A stretch of 64,000 nucleotides of DNA from Hyphomicrobiaceae bacterium (GCA_020442185.1 JAGRKS010000041.1:58734-122733), one strand, 5' to 3'. Shown: positions 1 through 9,337, counted from the stretch's first letter. Notes: a model not told the origin generated them from the letters alone. Numbers and translations are program-made.

Positions 1-485
1 TAGATCGTGTCCGTATCGGCGATATTACCCGCTTCGGAACCAAGATTGGTCGCTGTCGCTTCCAACGTGATCGGCTTCAGGAAGAACGCAGAGAACGACA
101 TCGGCTGGTCGAGAATTTTCGCGGCCAGCGTGATGTTGGCGCCGAACGACAACCTGTCACCGTCCAGTGCAGACGACGTGAAAGGGATGAAGGGATTTAC
201 GGCGGAGCCTGCCGTCGTAAAGGGAAAATTCTCGAGGCCCTCGCGGGCGAGCGCGATGCCTTCGATTGTCAAGCCACCCCAGGCATTCCGTCCGGCCGCG
301 ACTTTTATGCCATTGGCCGTTGCGTCGCCCTCTTCGGCCAAGACTTGACCGTCAGGGCCGTCCTCTCCTGCCGCAAGAGCAGGTGCGGGAGACCATGCGA
401 GCATCAGGCTCAGGAGCCCAACGATGCCCGGAGCAATCGAGGCAGCGTGCCCCCGACGCAAAGGGTCGGATGTTGGGTGGCACAT
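1..485 (-). CDS. Exported protein of unknown function, N-terminal part (cut by window edge)
   Basis: An open frame of 161 codons runs from an ATG at 485 off the left edge. A GAGGGG ribosome site lies about 10 nt upstream of the ATG. The N-terminus is basic, then has a hydrophobic stretch (about residues 20-36) ending ALA-A, which looks like a Sec signal peptide. The mature part is rich in Gly, Ala, Thr and Asn with alternating hydrophobics, as in surface or outer-membrane proteins. I do not recognise a family. The C-terminus is outside the window, so beta-barrel or autotransporter character cannot be tested here. Confidence 0.6.
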   Translation of the reverse strand, partial: MCHPTSDPLRRGHAASIAPGIVGLLSLMLAWSPAPALAAGEDGPDGQVLAEEGDATANGIKVAAGRNAWGGLTIEGIALAREGLENFPFTTAGSAVNPFIPFTSSALDGDRLSFGANITLAAKILDQPMSFSAFFLKPITLEATATNLGSEAGNIADTDTI

Positions 486-855
486 TGATCTATTACCCCT
501 CGGAACCGACACCGGTATTCCTCCCCCGAACGTTTTTTGTCTTTTGATGCGGCGCGCAAAAAGGACATCGGCCGACGGATGCGAGTGTGTTCCGTATGTC
601 ATTCGAAACTACGCGAATCTTTGAATTCGAGGCTTTGAAAACTGAAGGGGTGGAAAAGAAGCACTGCAATTTCAGTTCATTGCGCTGATGCGCTGACAGC
701 ACCGGGCTGATCACTATGCAACTGTGAGTGTGTTGCTTGAGCAACGGGTGCGGGCGGCCGACGATGTTTAGTTCACCAGCTGCCGTTGCTCATCCTGGCG
801 ACGCAGCGACAGTCAGCACGCGACTCGGAGGGACCAGCACCAACCGATGATCGCG
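486..855. other. Intergenic region, no gene seen
   Basis: Both flanking genes point left, so this should hold the promoter of the exported protein at 485. The only structure noticed is a 14-bp palindrome at 732-745 (GTTGCT, TG, AGCAAC), which could be an operator or chance. The short open frames here have no ribosome sites and look random. Confidence 0.5.
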
Positions 856-1818
856 TCATGACACCTCGCCTTCGCACTCTTCGTCCGTACAAATCAGTTC
901 GATCGAGGGGGCATCGCTCGCGTTACTTCGCATCATGTCTTCGACGCCCACACGGATGCAGTCGAGGAACATGTAAGCATTTTCCGACAGCGCGCTTTCT
1001 TTCGGGTGGATGGCGCCGAAGGTGAGGTGGCGCGCCGGCATGAGCGGGCGAAGCAAAAGTCCTCGACTATCAATCCCGCGGGCAGAAACCGCATCGACCA
1101 GAGTGATGCCCGCACCGTCCCGCACCAGTTGGCAACCCATGAGAACATGTCTGGTCTGGACAACGAAGTCTCCAGCCACACCGCCGGCGATCAAGAATTC
1201 GTCAACCTGCTGGCGCCATTGCTGGTCAGGCCAGAGCCCAATCATGGGTTGGCCCTTGAGTTCCGCCACGGACACAGTCGGAGATCTTGCCAGTTCGTGT
1301 TCCTCGGGCAGCAACACACCGACTTGGGAGCGGACGAGCGGCCGGATTCCGATCGAGCGATCCGGCACGGCAACCGGAAGCGTACCGATTGCGAGATCGA
1401 ACTGCTTAACACCGACCAGGCTTTCGAAGCGTGATCGCGATTCGACATCGACCACACAGCGGAGCTTCGGATTCATCCGGCGCAGGCGAGCCAGAGCGGG
1501 CGATATAAGGCCTTGCGCAATCTTGTGCGTGACGATCAGCTTGAATTGCTGGCCATGGTCGCGCAGGTCGCTGGCGATGCGTGGTATCTCATCGAGCCCC
1601 GCAACGATATGCTTGATCTCACGGTGGAACGCCTGTCCCTCGCTGGTCAGCGTGAGGCTGCGCCTGGTGCGGTGGAACAGCGGCAGTTTGGTATCGCTCT
1701 CCAAAAGCGCGATGAGGCGGCTCACTGAAGGCTGGCTGAGTTTCAACGCCTTCGCCGCTGCAGCAAGCGAGCCGCGCGTAACGATCAGATCGAAGGCTTT
1801 CAGCGCTTTTATGTTCAT
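856..1818 (-). CDS. LysR-family transcriptional regulator
   Basis: This 320-residue protein has the LysR layout: a winged helix-turn-helix at residues 1-60 (FDLIVTRGSLAAAAKAL, then SQPSVSRLI) and a periplasmic-binding-protein-like effector domain from about residue 90. LysR proteins bind DNA as tetramers and respond to small metabolites. The C-terminal 20 residues are an acidic tail beyond the usual family end. The nearest transporter (from 2426) is divergent but 600 bp away, so the target is uncertain. Confidence 0.9.
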   Translation of the reverse strand: MNIKALKAFDLIVTRGSLAAAAKALKLSQPSVSRLIALLESDTKLPLFHRTRRSLTLTSEGQAFHREIKHIVAGLDEIPRIASDLRDHGQQFKLIVTHKIAQGLISPALARLRRMNPKLRCVVDVESRSRFESLVGVKQFDLAIGTLPVAVPDRSIGIRPLVRSQVGVLLPEEHELARSPTVSVAELKGQPMIGLWPDQQWRQQVDEFLIAGGVAGDFVVQTRHVLMGCQLVRDGAGITLVDAVSARGIDSRGLLLRPLMPARHLTFGAIHPKESALSENAYMFLDCIRVGVEDMMRSNASDAPSIELICTDEECEGEVS

Positions 1819-2425
1819 GGGTCTTGCAGGTGTGACACGCGTTTCGCTCGGAGCCGTGGATGCGGGCCGCGGCTAACAGCCCTAACCGGGCCCAAAGTGC
1901 CGGTCAACTCGCCTGCTGCCGTGAGGTCGCTTGGAACATCTGTTCCGGTGCCACCTCTGCGTTTCTCGAATGAGTTGCTGCGATAACTCGACTATTCGCG
2001 GTAATATATGTGTGTGAGAGTGAGCGGAGCGGCAAGTAGCCGAGGACCGGCGGGGGTGGCGTCGCGCTCTGTTTGACCGATGGTGTGGGCTAGGTTTGGT
2101 CTACCATGGCGCGACAATCGCAACACGAACTCCAAGATGTTGCACGTGCCCCCTATGTCGCTCCAAAAAAAATCGGACGCGGGTGGGGACATGATGCGAA
2201 TTTGGCGCGACGGGCCACGAGGTGCATCGGCCAACCGAGTGGTGTGGAGATGAGCAACGGATTTCGGTCACCCACCACAGCGGCTTGGCTGCTCCCCATC
2301 GATGATGATGATGATTGCTCGTGCGACGTGGCGACATACCGGGGTGCCGCCTGTCAATTCGCAGATATTGCCGAGCTTCCGACGGAAACGCCAGAGCGCC
2401 CCGAAAGATCAGGCACGGCAAGCTG
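1819..2425. other. Intergenic region, no convincing gene
   Basis: About 600 bp lie between the LysR gene and the divergent anion transporter. Short frames occur on both strands but none has a ribosome site or recognisable product. A GAT trinucleotide run is at about 2300-2314. The region presumably carries both promoters. Confidence 0.5.
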
Positions 2426-3925
2426 ATGTCTGATAAGACAGCCGGAGATGCGCTTTCGAAGGACGGCAAGGCACCGGACACCATCCCGCTCAGCCGATTG
2501 TTCGCTCTTGTTGCCGGGCCACTTATCGCCGTGGTGCTGCTATGCCTGCCACCCCCGGCCGCATTGTCGGAGCCGGCATGGCATCTTGTGGCTATCGTGC
2601 TCTGGATGGTCATCTGGTGGCTCAGCGAGGCGATCGCGCTACCAGTCACAGCACTCTTGCCGATACCGCTGTTCCCGCTACTTGGCATTTCGAGCGTCAG
2701 CCAAACCACCTCGAACTACGCCCACGAACTGATCTATCTGTTTCTCGGCGGATTCATGCTGGCGGCGGCAATGCAACGCAGCAATCTGCATCGTCGCATA
2801 GCACTCAAGGTCATCAGCCTCGTCGGCACCCGACCAACATCGATCGTTGCCGGATTCATGCTGGCAACGGCCATGCTGTCCATGTGGATTTCCAACACCG
2901 CAACGACGATCATGATGCTTTCGGTTGCAGCATCCGTGATCGCACTGCACGACGAACAAGCGGAAAATTGCGCACAATCTCGCAATTTCAGCATCGCCCT
3001 TCTTCTCGGCATTGCCTACTCGGCTTCAATCGGTGGGTTGGGCACCTTGATCGGGACGCCCCCCAACGCGCTCCTCGCATCGGTCCTCAAGACCTCGCAT
3101 GGAATAGAAATCAGCTTCTTGACGTGGATGTTGTTTGCAATTCCCGTCGTGTTGTTCCTGCTTCCCGTGACGTGGTACCTGCTGGTGAAGGTCCTCTATC
3201 CGAGCGCTGGATCAACGGATCTGGGCGGCGGCACACTGACGCTGGAATTCGATCAACTCGGCCCGATGCGCAGGGATGAGAAACTCGTACTCGTACTGTT
3301 CGTCCTGGCTGCCAGCGGCTGGATATTCGGCAAGGAGATTTCAAATCTCACCGGCCTCGTCATCAACGACACGTCCGTCGCGATCACGATTGGAATCTTG
3401 GCGTTTTCCGTCCCATATTCGCTTCGTCGTCCCAGATTTCTACTCGAGTGGAGCGACACTCGCGAGCTGCCATGGGGGCTCCTTTTGATCTTTGGTGGCG
3501 GTCTCGCAATCGCCAGCGCGTTCGGAACAACGGGCCTCGCCACAGCCATCGGTGGCAGCATCACTGGATTTGGCGCGTTCGGCATCTGGCCGTTCGTGCT
3601 CCTCGTTTCGGCGACAATGGTCTTTCTGACAGAGATCACATCCAACACCGCGTCAGCTGCAACATTCCTTCCAATCGTCGGAGCGATCGCGGTTGGGCTA
3701 GGTTACGATCCACGCCTCTTGATGGTGCCCGTGACCCTTGCCGCATCGATGGCCTTCATGATGCCGGTCGCGACGCCGCCAAATGCGATCGTCTTCTCAC
3801 ATCCGGACCTGCATATCAGGGACATGGTTTACGCCGGAACCTGGCTCAATTTCATTGCCATCGGCGCCTGTTTTGCCGCCGTGTATTTTCTGTCCGGTCC
3901 TGTCTTCGGCATCGCCACGCCTTGA
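2426..3925 (+). CDS. DASS/SLC13-family sodium:anion symporter
   Basis: A 499-residue polytopic membrane protein of the divalent anion:Na+ symporter family, which moves dicarboxylates, sulfate or similar anions. About eleven hydrophobic segments are visible. Two pseudo-symmetric substrate/Na+ loops are present: SNTATTIMM in the first half and TEITSNTASAA in the second, followed by MPVATPPNA. I chose the ATG at 2426 (MSDKTAGD) because upstream sequence in this frame looks non-coding; its ribosome site is weak. Substrate cannot be read from sequence. A sulfate or C4-dicarboxylate is equally possible, and the gene is not close to the apr genes. Confidence 0.88.
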   Translation: MSDKTAGDALSKDGKAPDTIPLSRLFALVAGPLIAVVLLCLPPPAALSEPAWHLVAIVLWMVIWWLSEAIALPVTALLPIPLFPLLGISSVSQTTSNYAHELIYLFLGGFMLAAAMQRSNLHRRIALKVISLVGTRPTSIVAGFMLATAMLSMWISNTATTIMMLSVAASVIALHDEQAENCAQSRNFSIALLLGIAYSASIGGLGTLIGTPPNALLASVLKTSHGIEISFLTWMLFAIPVVLFLLPVTWYLLVKVLYPSAGSTDLGGGTLTLEFDQLGPMRRDEKLVLVLFVLAASGWIFGKEISNLTGLVINDTSVAITIGILAFSVPYSLRRPRFLLEWSDTRELPWGLLLIFGGGLAIASAFGTTGLATAIGGSITGFGAFGIWPFVLLVSATMVFLTEITSNTASAATFLPIVGAIAVGLGYDPRLLMVPVTLAASMAFMMPVATPPNAIVFSHPDLHIRDMVYAGTWLNFIAIGACFAAVYFLSGPVFGIATP

Positions 3926-4056
3926 AGCCGTTTCGTCCTCGATCCGGCAAGGGGCGCAGCGCAATACAGTCGCCGCGCGCCCCGTGTCACGTCATGGCAA
4001 GAGCGCCTCGTGGTCAGCGGACCTTGCCGCAAGGCTAGGCCGGCGGCGACAGCACG

Positions 4057-4674
4057 TCAAATCGAGCTGATCGCATGCAGCCGCGCCAGTTCGGCCTCGA
4101 GATCGGCGATGCGATTGCGCAGCCCGGCATTCGCACGCTCGATGACCTCGAGGGTAAATCGCGGCGTGATGTGCTGCGGGCAGTTCCAGTCGAAGGCTTC
4201 GACAGTGACGAGAATGGCTCGTTCGACAATGGCACGGTACCCAGGAACTTCGAGACGCTCCAATAGCGCAGCATCAGCCGAGTCAACGAGCGACACACGT
4301 CCGAGCAGCTTCAGCCGCGTGCGATTTGGGTAGTCCATGAAGAACATCGAGACGCGATCGTTGGCAGAGAGGTTGCCGACGCTGACATACTGCCGGTTGC
4401 CGCGATAGTCGGCGAAGCCAAGGGTCTTCTCGTCGAGCACTCGCACAAAGCCCTCAGGACCGCCACGATGCTGGATATACGGCCAGCCCGTCTCGCCAAC
4501 CGTTGCCATGTAGAAGCTGTCGCGCGCGCCGATGAATTCCGCCTCGCCGGCACCGAGCAGACCATTGCGCGTCTCGCCGCTCTCCAAGCGGGCATAGGAA
4601 CTCCGGCTTCCTTGCTGTTCCTGGATCGCCTTCACATTGGGCGTGAAGGCAAGTTCTGCAAACTTGTGCCCCAT
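4057..4674 (-). CDS. Pyridoxamine 5'-phosphate oxidase-family protein
   Basis: A 205-residue flavin split-barrel protein. The N-terminal part (IGARDSFYMATVGETGWPY, then HRGGPEGFVRVLD) has the fold signature, followed by GFADYRGNRQYVS and MDYPNRTRLKLLGR. The C-terminal residues 175-205 are a Leu/Glu-rich helix that may form a coiled coil. The start at 4674 follows an AGGAAAGG ribosome site. Members bind FMN, F420 or haem; the substrate is unknown. It lies about 100 bp downstream of the exported hydrolase on the same strand and may be co-transcribed with it. Confidence 0.8.
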   Translation of the reverse strand: MGHKFAELAFTPNVKAIQEQQGSRSSYARLESGETRNGLLGAGEAEFIGARDSFYMATVGETGWPYIQHRGGPEGFVRVLDEKTLGFADYRGNRQYVSVGNLSANDRVSMFFMDYPNRTRLKLLGRVSLVDSADAALLERLEVPGYRAIVERAILVTVEAFDWNCPQHITPRFTLEVIERANAGLRNRIADLEAELARLHAISSI

Positions 4675-4783
4675 AGGGATTGCCTTTCCTGACGTCTGTC
4701 TACGACAACCATGAACACCGGGGCCGGCCGTAGCCAGCCGACCCCGCACGCATACCGACTGCGGCCTCGATCCTCATCAAACC

Positions 4784-5800
4784 TCACTTCGCCGCCTTCT
4801 GCGCCTGCACGTTACGACCGAGAAAGTCCCGGATCAGTTCGGCGATACGCGGCCCGTGCGTCTCGATCGCGAAATGTCCGGTGTCGAAGAAGTGGACTTC
4901 GGCGTTGGCATTGTCGCGCTTGTAGGGGGCTGCACCAGCAGCCACGAAAATCGCATCGTTCTTGCCCCACAGGACCAGCGTCGGCGGCTGGTGCTTGCGG
5001 AAATAGGCCTGCCACGCCGGATAGAGCGGAATATTGGTCCGGTAGTCGTAGAAAAGATCGAGCTGGATTTCCTGATTGCCTGGGCGGTCGAGCAGCGATT
5101 GATCGTGTGTCCAGGTATCGGGGCTTACGAGCGAAATGTCGGGCACCCCATTGGTGTATTGCCACTTGGTTGCCTTCGCCGACGTCAACCAGCGGATGGC
5201 CTCGCGATCCTCCTTGGCGCCACTTGCCCAGTATTTCTGGATCGGCTCCCAGAATGTCTGGATGCCCTCGTCGTAGGCGTTGCCGTTTTGGACGATCAGC
5301 GCCGAAACCCGCTCTGGATGTCTGGCAGCCAGACGGAAGCCGATCGGGGCACCGTAGTCCATCACGTAGAGCGCATAACTTCTGACGCCAAGCCTATTGG
5401 TCAAGCTCTCGATCAGCCGTGCATACGTGTCGAACGTGTAGTTGAAGACCTCACGCTTGGGCATCGCGCTCTGCCCGAAGCCCGGGTAATCGGGCGCAAT
5501 GACACGGTAACGGTCCGCGAGCGCAGGGATCAAATTGCGGAACATGTGTGACGACGTCGGGAAGCCGTGCAGGAGTATGATTGCAGGCGCACTCTCACGG
5601 CCCGCCTCCCGATAGGCGACTTCGACACCGTCGATCACGGCGCTCTTGTAGCGAACCTGAGAGGCCGGCACGCTTCGCGTATCGCGTAGATGCGCCCCTG
5701 TGTCCGCTGAGGCGACCCCGCCCGATACGATCGACAGCCCGATGACGCAGGCGGCCGCGGCAAAATTGAGTGAACGATTGCGCTTGGTGGGGAACGGCAT
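4784..5800 (-). CDS. Exported alpha/beta hydrolase with Asp nucleophile (dehalogenase/epoxide hydrolase type)
   Basis: A 338-residue protein with a Sec-like leader (hydrophobic residues 12-31, ending VASADT) and a full alpha/beta-hydrolase domain. HGFP at 78-81 is the oxyanion-hole motif. The nucleophile elbow is VMDYG with Asp148, not Ser. LWGKND and the late TGHF supply the acid region and catalytic His. An Asp nucleophile is typical of haloalkane dehalogenases, fluoroacetate dehalogenases and epoxide hydrolases. The ATG at 5800 follows AAAGGAAA. It is divergent from a LysR gene that starts 186 bp away and probably controls it. The substrate is not predictable. Confidence 0.85.
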   Translation of the reverse strand: MPFPTKRNRSLNFAAAACVIGLSIVSGGVASADTGAHLRDTRSVPASQVRYKSAVIDGVEVAYREAGRESAPAIILLHGFPTSSHMFRNLIPALADRYRVIAPDYPGFGQSAMPKREVFNYTFDTYARLIESLTNRLGVRSYALYVMDYGAPIGFRLAARHPERVSALIVQNGNAYDEGIQTFWEPIQKYWASGAKEDREAIRWLTSAKATKWQYTNGVPDISLVSPDTWTHDQSLLDRPGNQEIQLDLFYDYRTNIPLYPAWQAYFRKHQPPTLVLWGKNDAIFVAAGAAPYKRDNANAEVHFFDTGHFAIETHGPRIAELIRDFLGRNVQAQKAAK

Positions 5801-5985
5801 GACCGGTTTCCTTTTTTGAGCTGACCCAAATGGATGCGTGGCGGCTCGGGCGTCACTGAGCGCCAAGACGGAAGCAAAGCTGATTTCCTGGCGCGCCGTT
5901 GCCGACAGCGAAGAAATACCCCTCCCATGACCTCGCAAGAATGCTATAAATATGGAACTCATTATTTCACTAGGCGGAATCATCT

Positions 5986-6915
5986 ATGGACCGGTTTCAC
6001 GAGTTGCGGGTGTTCGTTGCCGTCGCCGAGGCCGCGAGCTTCGCAAAGGCCGCTGGCGCGCTGCCGAGTTCGCCGCCCGCCGTCACACGCGCGGTGGCCG
6101 CACTGGAAGAACGCCTCGGCGTGCGCCTTTTCAACCGCACGACGCGACGAGTGGTCCTCACCGAACCGGGAGTGCGCTTCCTCGAGGATGCCAGACGGGT
6201 TCTGAGCGACCTAGAAACGGCCGAGCAGGACGTGCGCGGCGAAGCGCGGGATGCAAGTGGCAAGCTCGCGATCACCTCATCGGTGACATTCGGGCGAAGC
6301 GTCCTGCAATCGATCGTCGCGGACTTCGTCGCAGCACACCCGAAAGTCCGGGTGTCGATGATGCTGCACGACCGGATCGTCGACCTCGTGGACGAGGGCT
6401 TCGATCTCGCTGTACGCATCGCGCATCTTCCCGACTCCTCGCTCGTTGCAACCACAGTCGGTGAAGTTCGCGGCATGCTGGTGGCCAGTCCAGAGTATCT
6501 ACAGACCCGCGGCAAGCCGCGGATACCACCGGATCTCAAGACGCATTCGGTGATCGGTCATGTGACGCTTCTGACGGGCGGGACGTGGCGCCATGTCGAT
6601 CACGGGAGGGAGGGCCGCGTGACGGTACAGCCGATTGTCGAAACGAACGATGCGCATGCCAATATCGCGCTTGCCGAGGCAGGGCACGGGATCACCGCGG
6701 TGCTCTCGTATATGGTGACAGAACAAATCAAGGCGTCGAAGCTCGTGCCTGTCCTCGAAACCTTTGCCGCGCCGTCAGTACCTGTTCATCTCATCTATGC
6801 GCAGCGTCGGATCGTCTCACCCAAAGTGCGCGCCTTCGTCGATTTCGCGGTACCGCGGTTGCGGACGAAGCTGGCCGAGACTGGTCAAAGTCGACGCACG
6901 AAACGTGCTCGATAA
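5986..6915 (+). CDS. LysR-family regulator divergent from the exported hydrolase
   Basis: A 309-residue LysR protein. The N-terminal helix-turn-helix reads FHELRVFVAVAEAASFAKAA then SPPAVTRAVAALEERLGVRLF, and the effector domain starts near residue 90. This is the subgroup most like the YafC/AaeR regulators (RTTRRVVLTEPG). The shared 185-bp intergenic region with the hydrolase gene is the classic LysR arrangement, so autoregulation and control of the hydrolase are inferred. The last ten residues are strongly basic. Confidence 0.9.
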   Translation: MDRFHELRVFVAVAEAASFAKAAGALPSSPPAVTRAVAALEERLGVRLFNRTTRRVVLTEPGVRFLEDARRVLSDLETAEQDVRGEARDASGKLAITSSVTFGRSVLQSIVADFVAAHPKVRVSMMLHDRIVDLVDEGFDLAVRIAHLPDSSLVATTVGEVRGMLVASPEYLQTRGKPRIPPDLKTHSVIGHVTLLTGGTWRHVDHGREGRVTVQPIVETNDAHANIALAEAGHGITAVLSYMVTEQIKASKLVPVLETFAAPSVPVHLIYAQRRIVSPKVRAFVDFAVPRLRTKLAETGQSRRTKRAR

Positions 6916-7108
6916 CGTGGGCATCGTGTATGCGTGAACAGCCTTTCGACGCTTTCCCGCCGGTCAGCCACGGTGCAGCCACTCCGTGCATGCCATCGTA
7001 CGCTTGTCCGAGAAATTGGGCACGAGCCCTATGGGATTGTACTTGTGTCCGCCGGTCTCGCATATCGACATGCCGGCAGCGCTGCGCCGAGTGCCGCGAC
7101 CCGATACG

Positions 7109-8047
7109 TCAGCGTTCGTTGCCCCGCGAAGATTGAACGATGCAATCGGGGAAATGCTTCCTCACCTCGGTGCGCAACAGGTCCGCCAGTATCTTGTAGC
7201 TCGCCTGCATCGGACTCGATCGGCGCCAGATCAGCGCGACACTGCGATGCAAGGAGCGATCGGCTAGTCCAATCGTGCGAATGTTCGGGTCCTTGCTGGC
7301 CACGGCCCTGACGTAGAGGCCGGGCAGAAACGTAACGCCCATGCCCATGGCGACCATCTCCCGTAACGTATCGAGGCTGGTGCCCTCGTAATCGGAACGC
7401 AGATCGGCGCCGAAGTCCTCACAAATGGACGCCACCGCGTCGTGAAGCTGATGGCCCGGCCCGAGAGCCAGTATTTGCTCGCCAGCCAGATCGGCGCGGC
7501 GAACCTCGGTCGCGGCGGCAAGGGGGTGTTCGGCTGAAACCGCAAGCGCCAGCGGCTCACGGAACAGTGGCTCCGCGCTGAGGCTGGCGGAACTGATCGG
7601 CAGAAGCGAAATGATCAGATCGAAGCTGCCGTCCTCGATGGCCCTCGGCAGGTTGCCGGGAAGCTCCTCGCGCACGTAGAGCTTCAGGTCGGGAAATTGT
7701 TCGCGCAACGCAGGTATGACCGACGGCAGCAGATAAGGCCCGATCGTCGGCGGTAAACCGAGGCGGACGACGCCGGTCAGCTCCGTCCCCCCGCTGTTCG
7801 CCAACGCCTGGATCTCGGCTGCATCGGCCAGCATACGGCGGGCAATCTCGACCACCTGCCGGCCGACCGGCGTGATGGCGACGTGCGATCTCGAACGCTC
7901 CACAAGTTGCACCCCCAACCTCTCCTCCAGCGCTTTGAGTTGTTCGCTGAGCGTCGGCTGCGTCGTGTTGGTTCGTTCCGCCGCTCGCCGGAAGTGGAGC
8001 GTCTCCGACAAGGCCACGAGATATTGCAGCTGTCTCAGGTTCGGCAT
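7109..8047 (-). CDS. OxyR-like LysR regulator with the peroxidatic cysteine replaced
   Basis: A 312-residue LysR protein that aligns closely with OxyR along its length. The helix-turn-helix is at residues 3-60 (LRQLQYLVALSETLHFRRAA). The OxyR redox loop is recognisable at 195-215 (LGPGHQLHDAVASICEDFG). By comparison with E. coli OxyR (GHCLRDQAMGFC), the peroxidatic Cys199 is Gln200 here, while the resolving Cys208 is kept as Cys209. Classical disulfide sensing of peroxide should therefore be impossible. It may be locked in one state or may sense something else. It is divergent from the small-protein and Dps-like genes starting at 8245. Confidence 0.88.
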   Translation of the reverse strand: MPNLRQLQYLVALSETLHFRRAAERTNTTQPTLSEQLKALEERLGVQLVERSRSHVAITPVGRQVVEIARRMLADAAEIQALANSGGTELTGVVRLGLPPTIGPYLLPSVIPALREQFPDLKLYVREELPGNLPRAIEDGSFDLIISLLPISSASLSAEPLFREPLALAVSAEHPLAAATEVRRADLAGEQILALGPGHQLHDAVASICEDFGADLRSDYEGTSLDTLREMVAMGMGVTFLPGLYVRAVASKDPNIRTIGLADRSLHRSVALIWRRSSPMQASYKILADLLRTEVRKHFPDCIVQSSRGNER

Positions 8048-8244
8048 GTCGGATCCACTTCAATAGCTCAGCGGACAGATTGGGCTTCGACCATCGGGTT
8101 TGAAGGTCTCCCCGCATTGCATCCGGGACATGATCGGAATTCCCGATCAGAACTTCGCCCGCTTCCAATTGGCGATTTGGTCGGCGGGTTACAACCTGTT
8201 GAGCATGGCATCCCCGCCCCCACACGAAGCGAAGGAAGAACACG

Positions 8245-8406
8245 ATGACCCTCCAACGGAAATCAGCCCCGCCGTCCGGTTCGGACTGGCCGCAGAGGCC
8301 TGTGATGGCCGACGAAGCGCCGATCTACGCCTCGGTGCACGGCCACGCGCAAGCCTGGATTGCCAAGCCGAAGCCGGTGACCGCCGCGACGCTGCCGACC
8401 CGATAA
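8245..8406 (+). CDS. Small protein of 53 residues, unknown function
   Basis: A short frame starts with ATG at 8245 after a good GAAGGAAG ribosome site and ends at TAA 8404-8406. The product begins MTLQRKSAPPSGSDW and is soluble, with no Cys and no membrane segment. It is the first gene divergent from the OxyR-like regulator and precedes the 94-residue gene by 50 bp. No family is recognised. Coding status rests on the ribosome site and context only. Confidence 0.45.
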   Translation: MTLQRKSAPPSGSDWPQRPVMADEAPIYASVHGHAQAWIAKPKPVTAATLPTR

Positions 8407-8456
8407 CCGCCGACCAGCTCGCTGGTCTCGTAAAATCCACCTCGAAAGGAAACCCG

Positions 8457-8741
8457 ATGTTCGACATTTCGCGCCTGACCGACTTCTTCAGCGGCATTGC
8501 AGAACACACCCAGAACTTGGCACCCGACAGCGTGATGCAGAAGGTTTCCGAATTGGGGATCGACCCGACAATGCTGCAATCTATCGGCTTCGAGGACCTC
8601 CTCGCGCAGCTGTCCGAACTTGGCATCGACCCCGCCGCGATGGATGCCCAGCAGCTCGGCGACATCGCAAGCCGCCTCGGCGAAGGTACCCCCGTCGCCG
8701 AACTCATTCAGCAACTGACCGGTGGCGAGGGGACGACATGA
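8457..8741 (+). CDS. Small acidic protein with an internal SELGIDP repeat
   Basis: A 94-residue acidic protein preceded by AAAGGAAA. It carries two copies of a short unit, VSELGIDPTML and LSELGIDPAAM, about 20 residues apart, each starting a predicted helix. There is no signal peptide or membrane segment. I do not recognise a family. It sits between the 53-residue gene and the Dps-like gene, with a 56-bp gap to the latter's preferred start, so the three probably form one transcript under the OxyR-like regulator. Confidence 0.7.
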   Translation: MFDISRLTDFFSGIAEHTQNLAPDSVMQKVSELGIDPTMLQSIGFEDLLAQLSELGIDPAAMDAQQLGDIASRLGEGTPVAELIQQLTGGEGTT

Positions 8742-8797
8742 CCACGCGCCTCGCACTTTCAATCCCCCGAACGCACTGTCAGCCAGGAGGAACAGCG

Positions 8798-9337
8798 ATG
8801 AACATGCATCAAACGAACGTTGCAACGCTCGATGTGCACAAACGAGAGCCACTTGGCCGTCGAGGCTCGACACATCCCACACGTGCAATCGTCGACGCTC
8901 TTTCCGGCGTGTTCGCAGACACATTGGACGTTGCACAGTTCTCGCGACACGCGCGCTGGAACCTGACCGGGCCGCGCACGGCCATACTCGGCAACGTGTT
9001 CTCAGGCATCTCTCGCGATCTCGACAAGCGTGCCCATCTTCTGGCCTCGAGGATCGCCGCACTCGGCGGCACGGTCCACGGCACGGTCGATGCAATTGCT
9101 GACAACTCTCAGATCGATCCACTCGAGCGCCAGCCGCGAGATGAGGCCGAATGGATCCTGGCCGCAAGCTATCGCCTGCGTCTGCTTTCCGCGTCCTACC
9201 ACGACGCCATCCGCGACTGTGAGCGGCTCGGGGACACTGTCACCGTCCACCAGTTGAACGACGGCGCGGCGATCGTGGAAGAGCAGTTGTGTGTCGTCGA
9301 TCGCCATACCTCACCCAACGAATGCAACAGCGCATAG
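8798..9337 (+). CDS. Dps-like ferritin-fold protein lacking ferroxidase ligands
   Basis: A 179-residue protein of the Dps/ferritin-like fold. The pattern RWNLTGP...LASRIAALGGTVHGT matches the core Dps region (HWN.rG...AERa.qLGG in E. coli). I chose the ATG at 8798 because AGGAGG lies just upstream; an ATG at 8738 overlapping the previous stop is possible. Against E. coli Dps the ferroxidase ligands His51, His63, Asp67, Asp78 and Glu82 correspond to Arg53, Gly65, Ser69, His80 and Ser84. Iron oxidation at the normal inter-subunit site is thus unlikely; DNA binding or a partner role may remain. Confidence 0.78.
   Translation: MNMHQTNVATLDVHKREPLGRRGSTHPTRAIVDALSGVFADTLDVAQFSRHARWNLTGPRTAILGNVFSGISRDLDKRAHLLASRIAALGGTVHGTVDAIADNSQIDPLERQPRDEAEWILAASYRLRLLSASYHDAIRDCERLGDTVTVHQLNDGAAIVEEQLCVVDRHTSPNECNSA

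Noticed and set aside
732..745. 14-bp palindrome GTTGCT-TG-AGCAAC
   Set aside because: Single occurrence, short arms, no clear relation to a promoter; could be chance.
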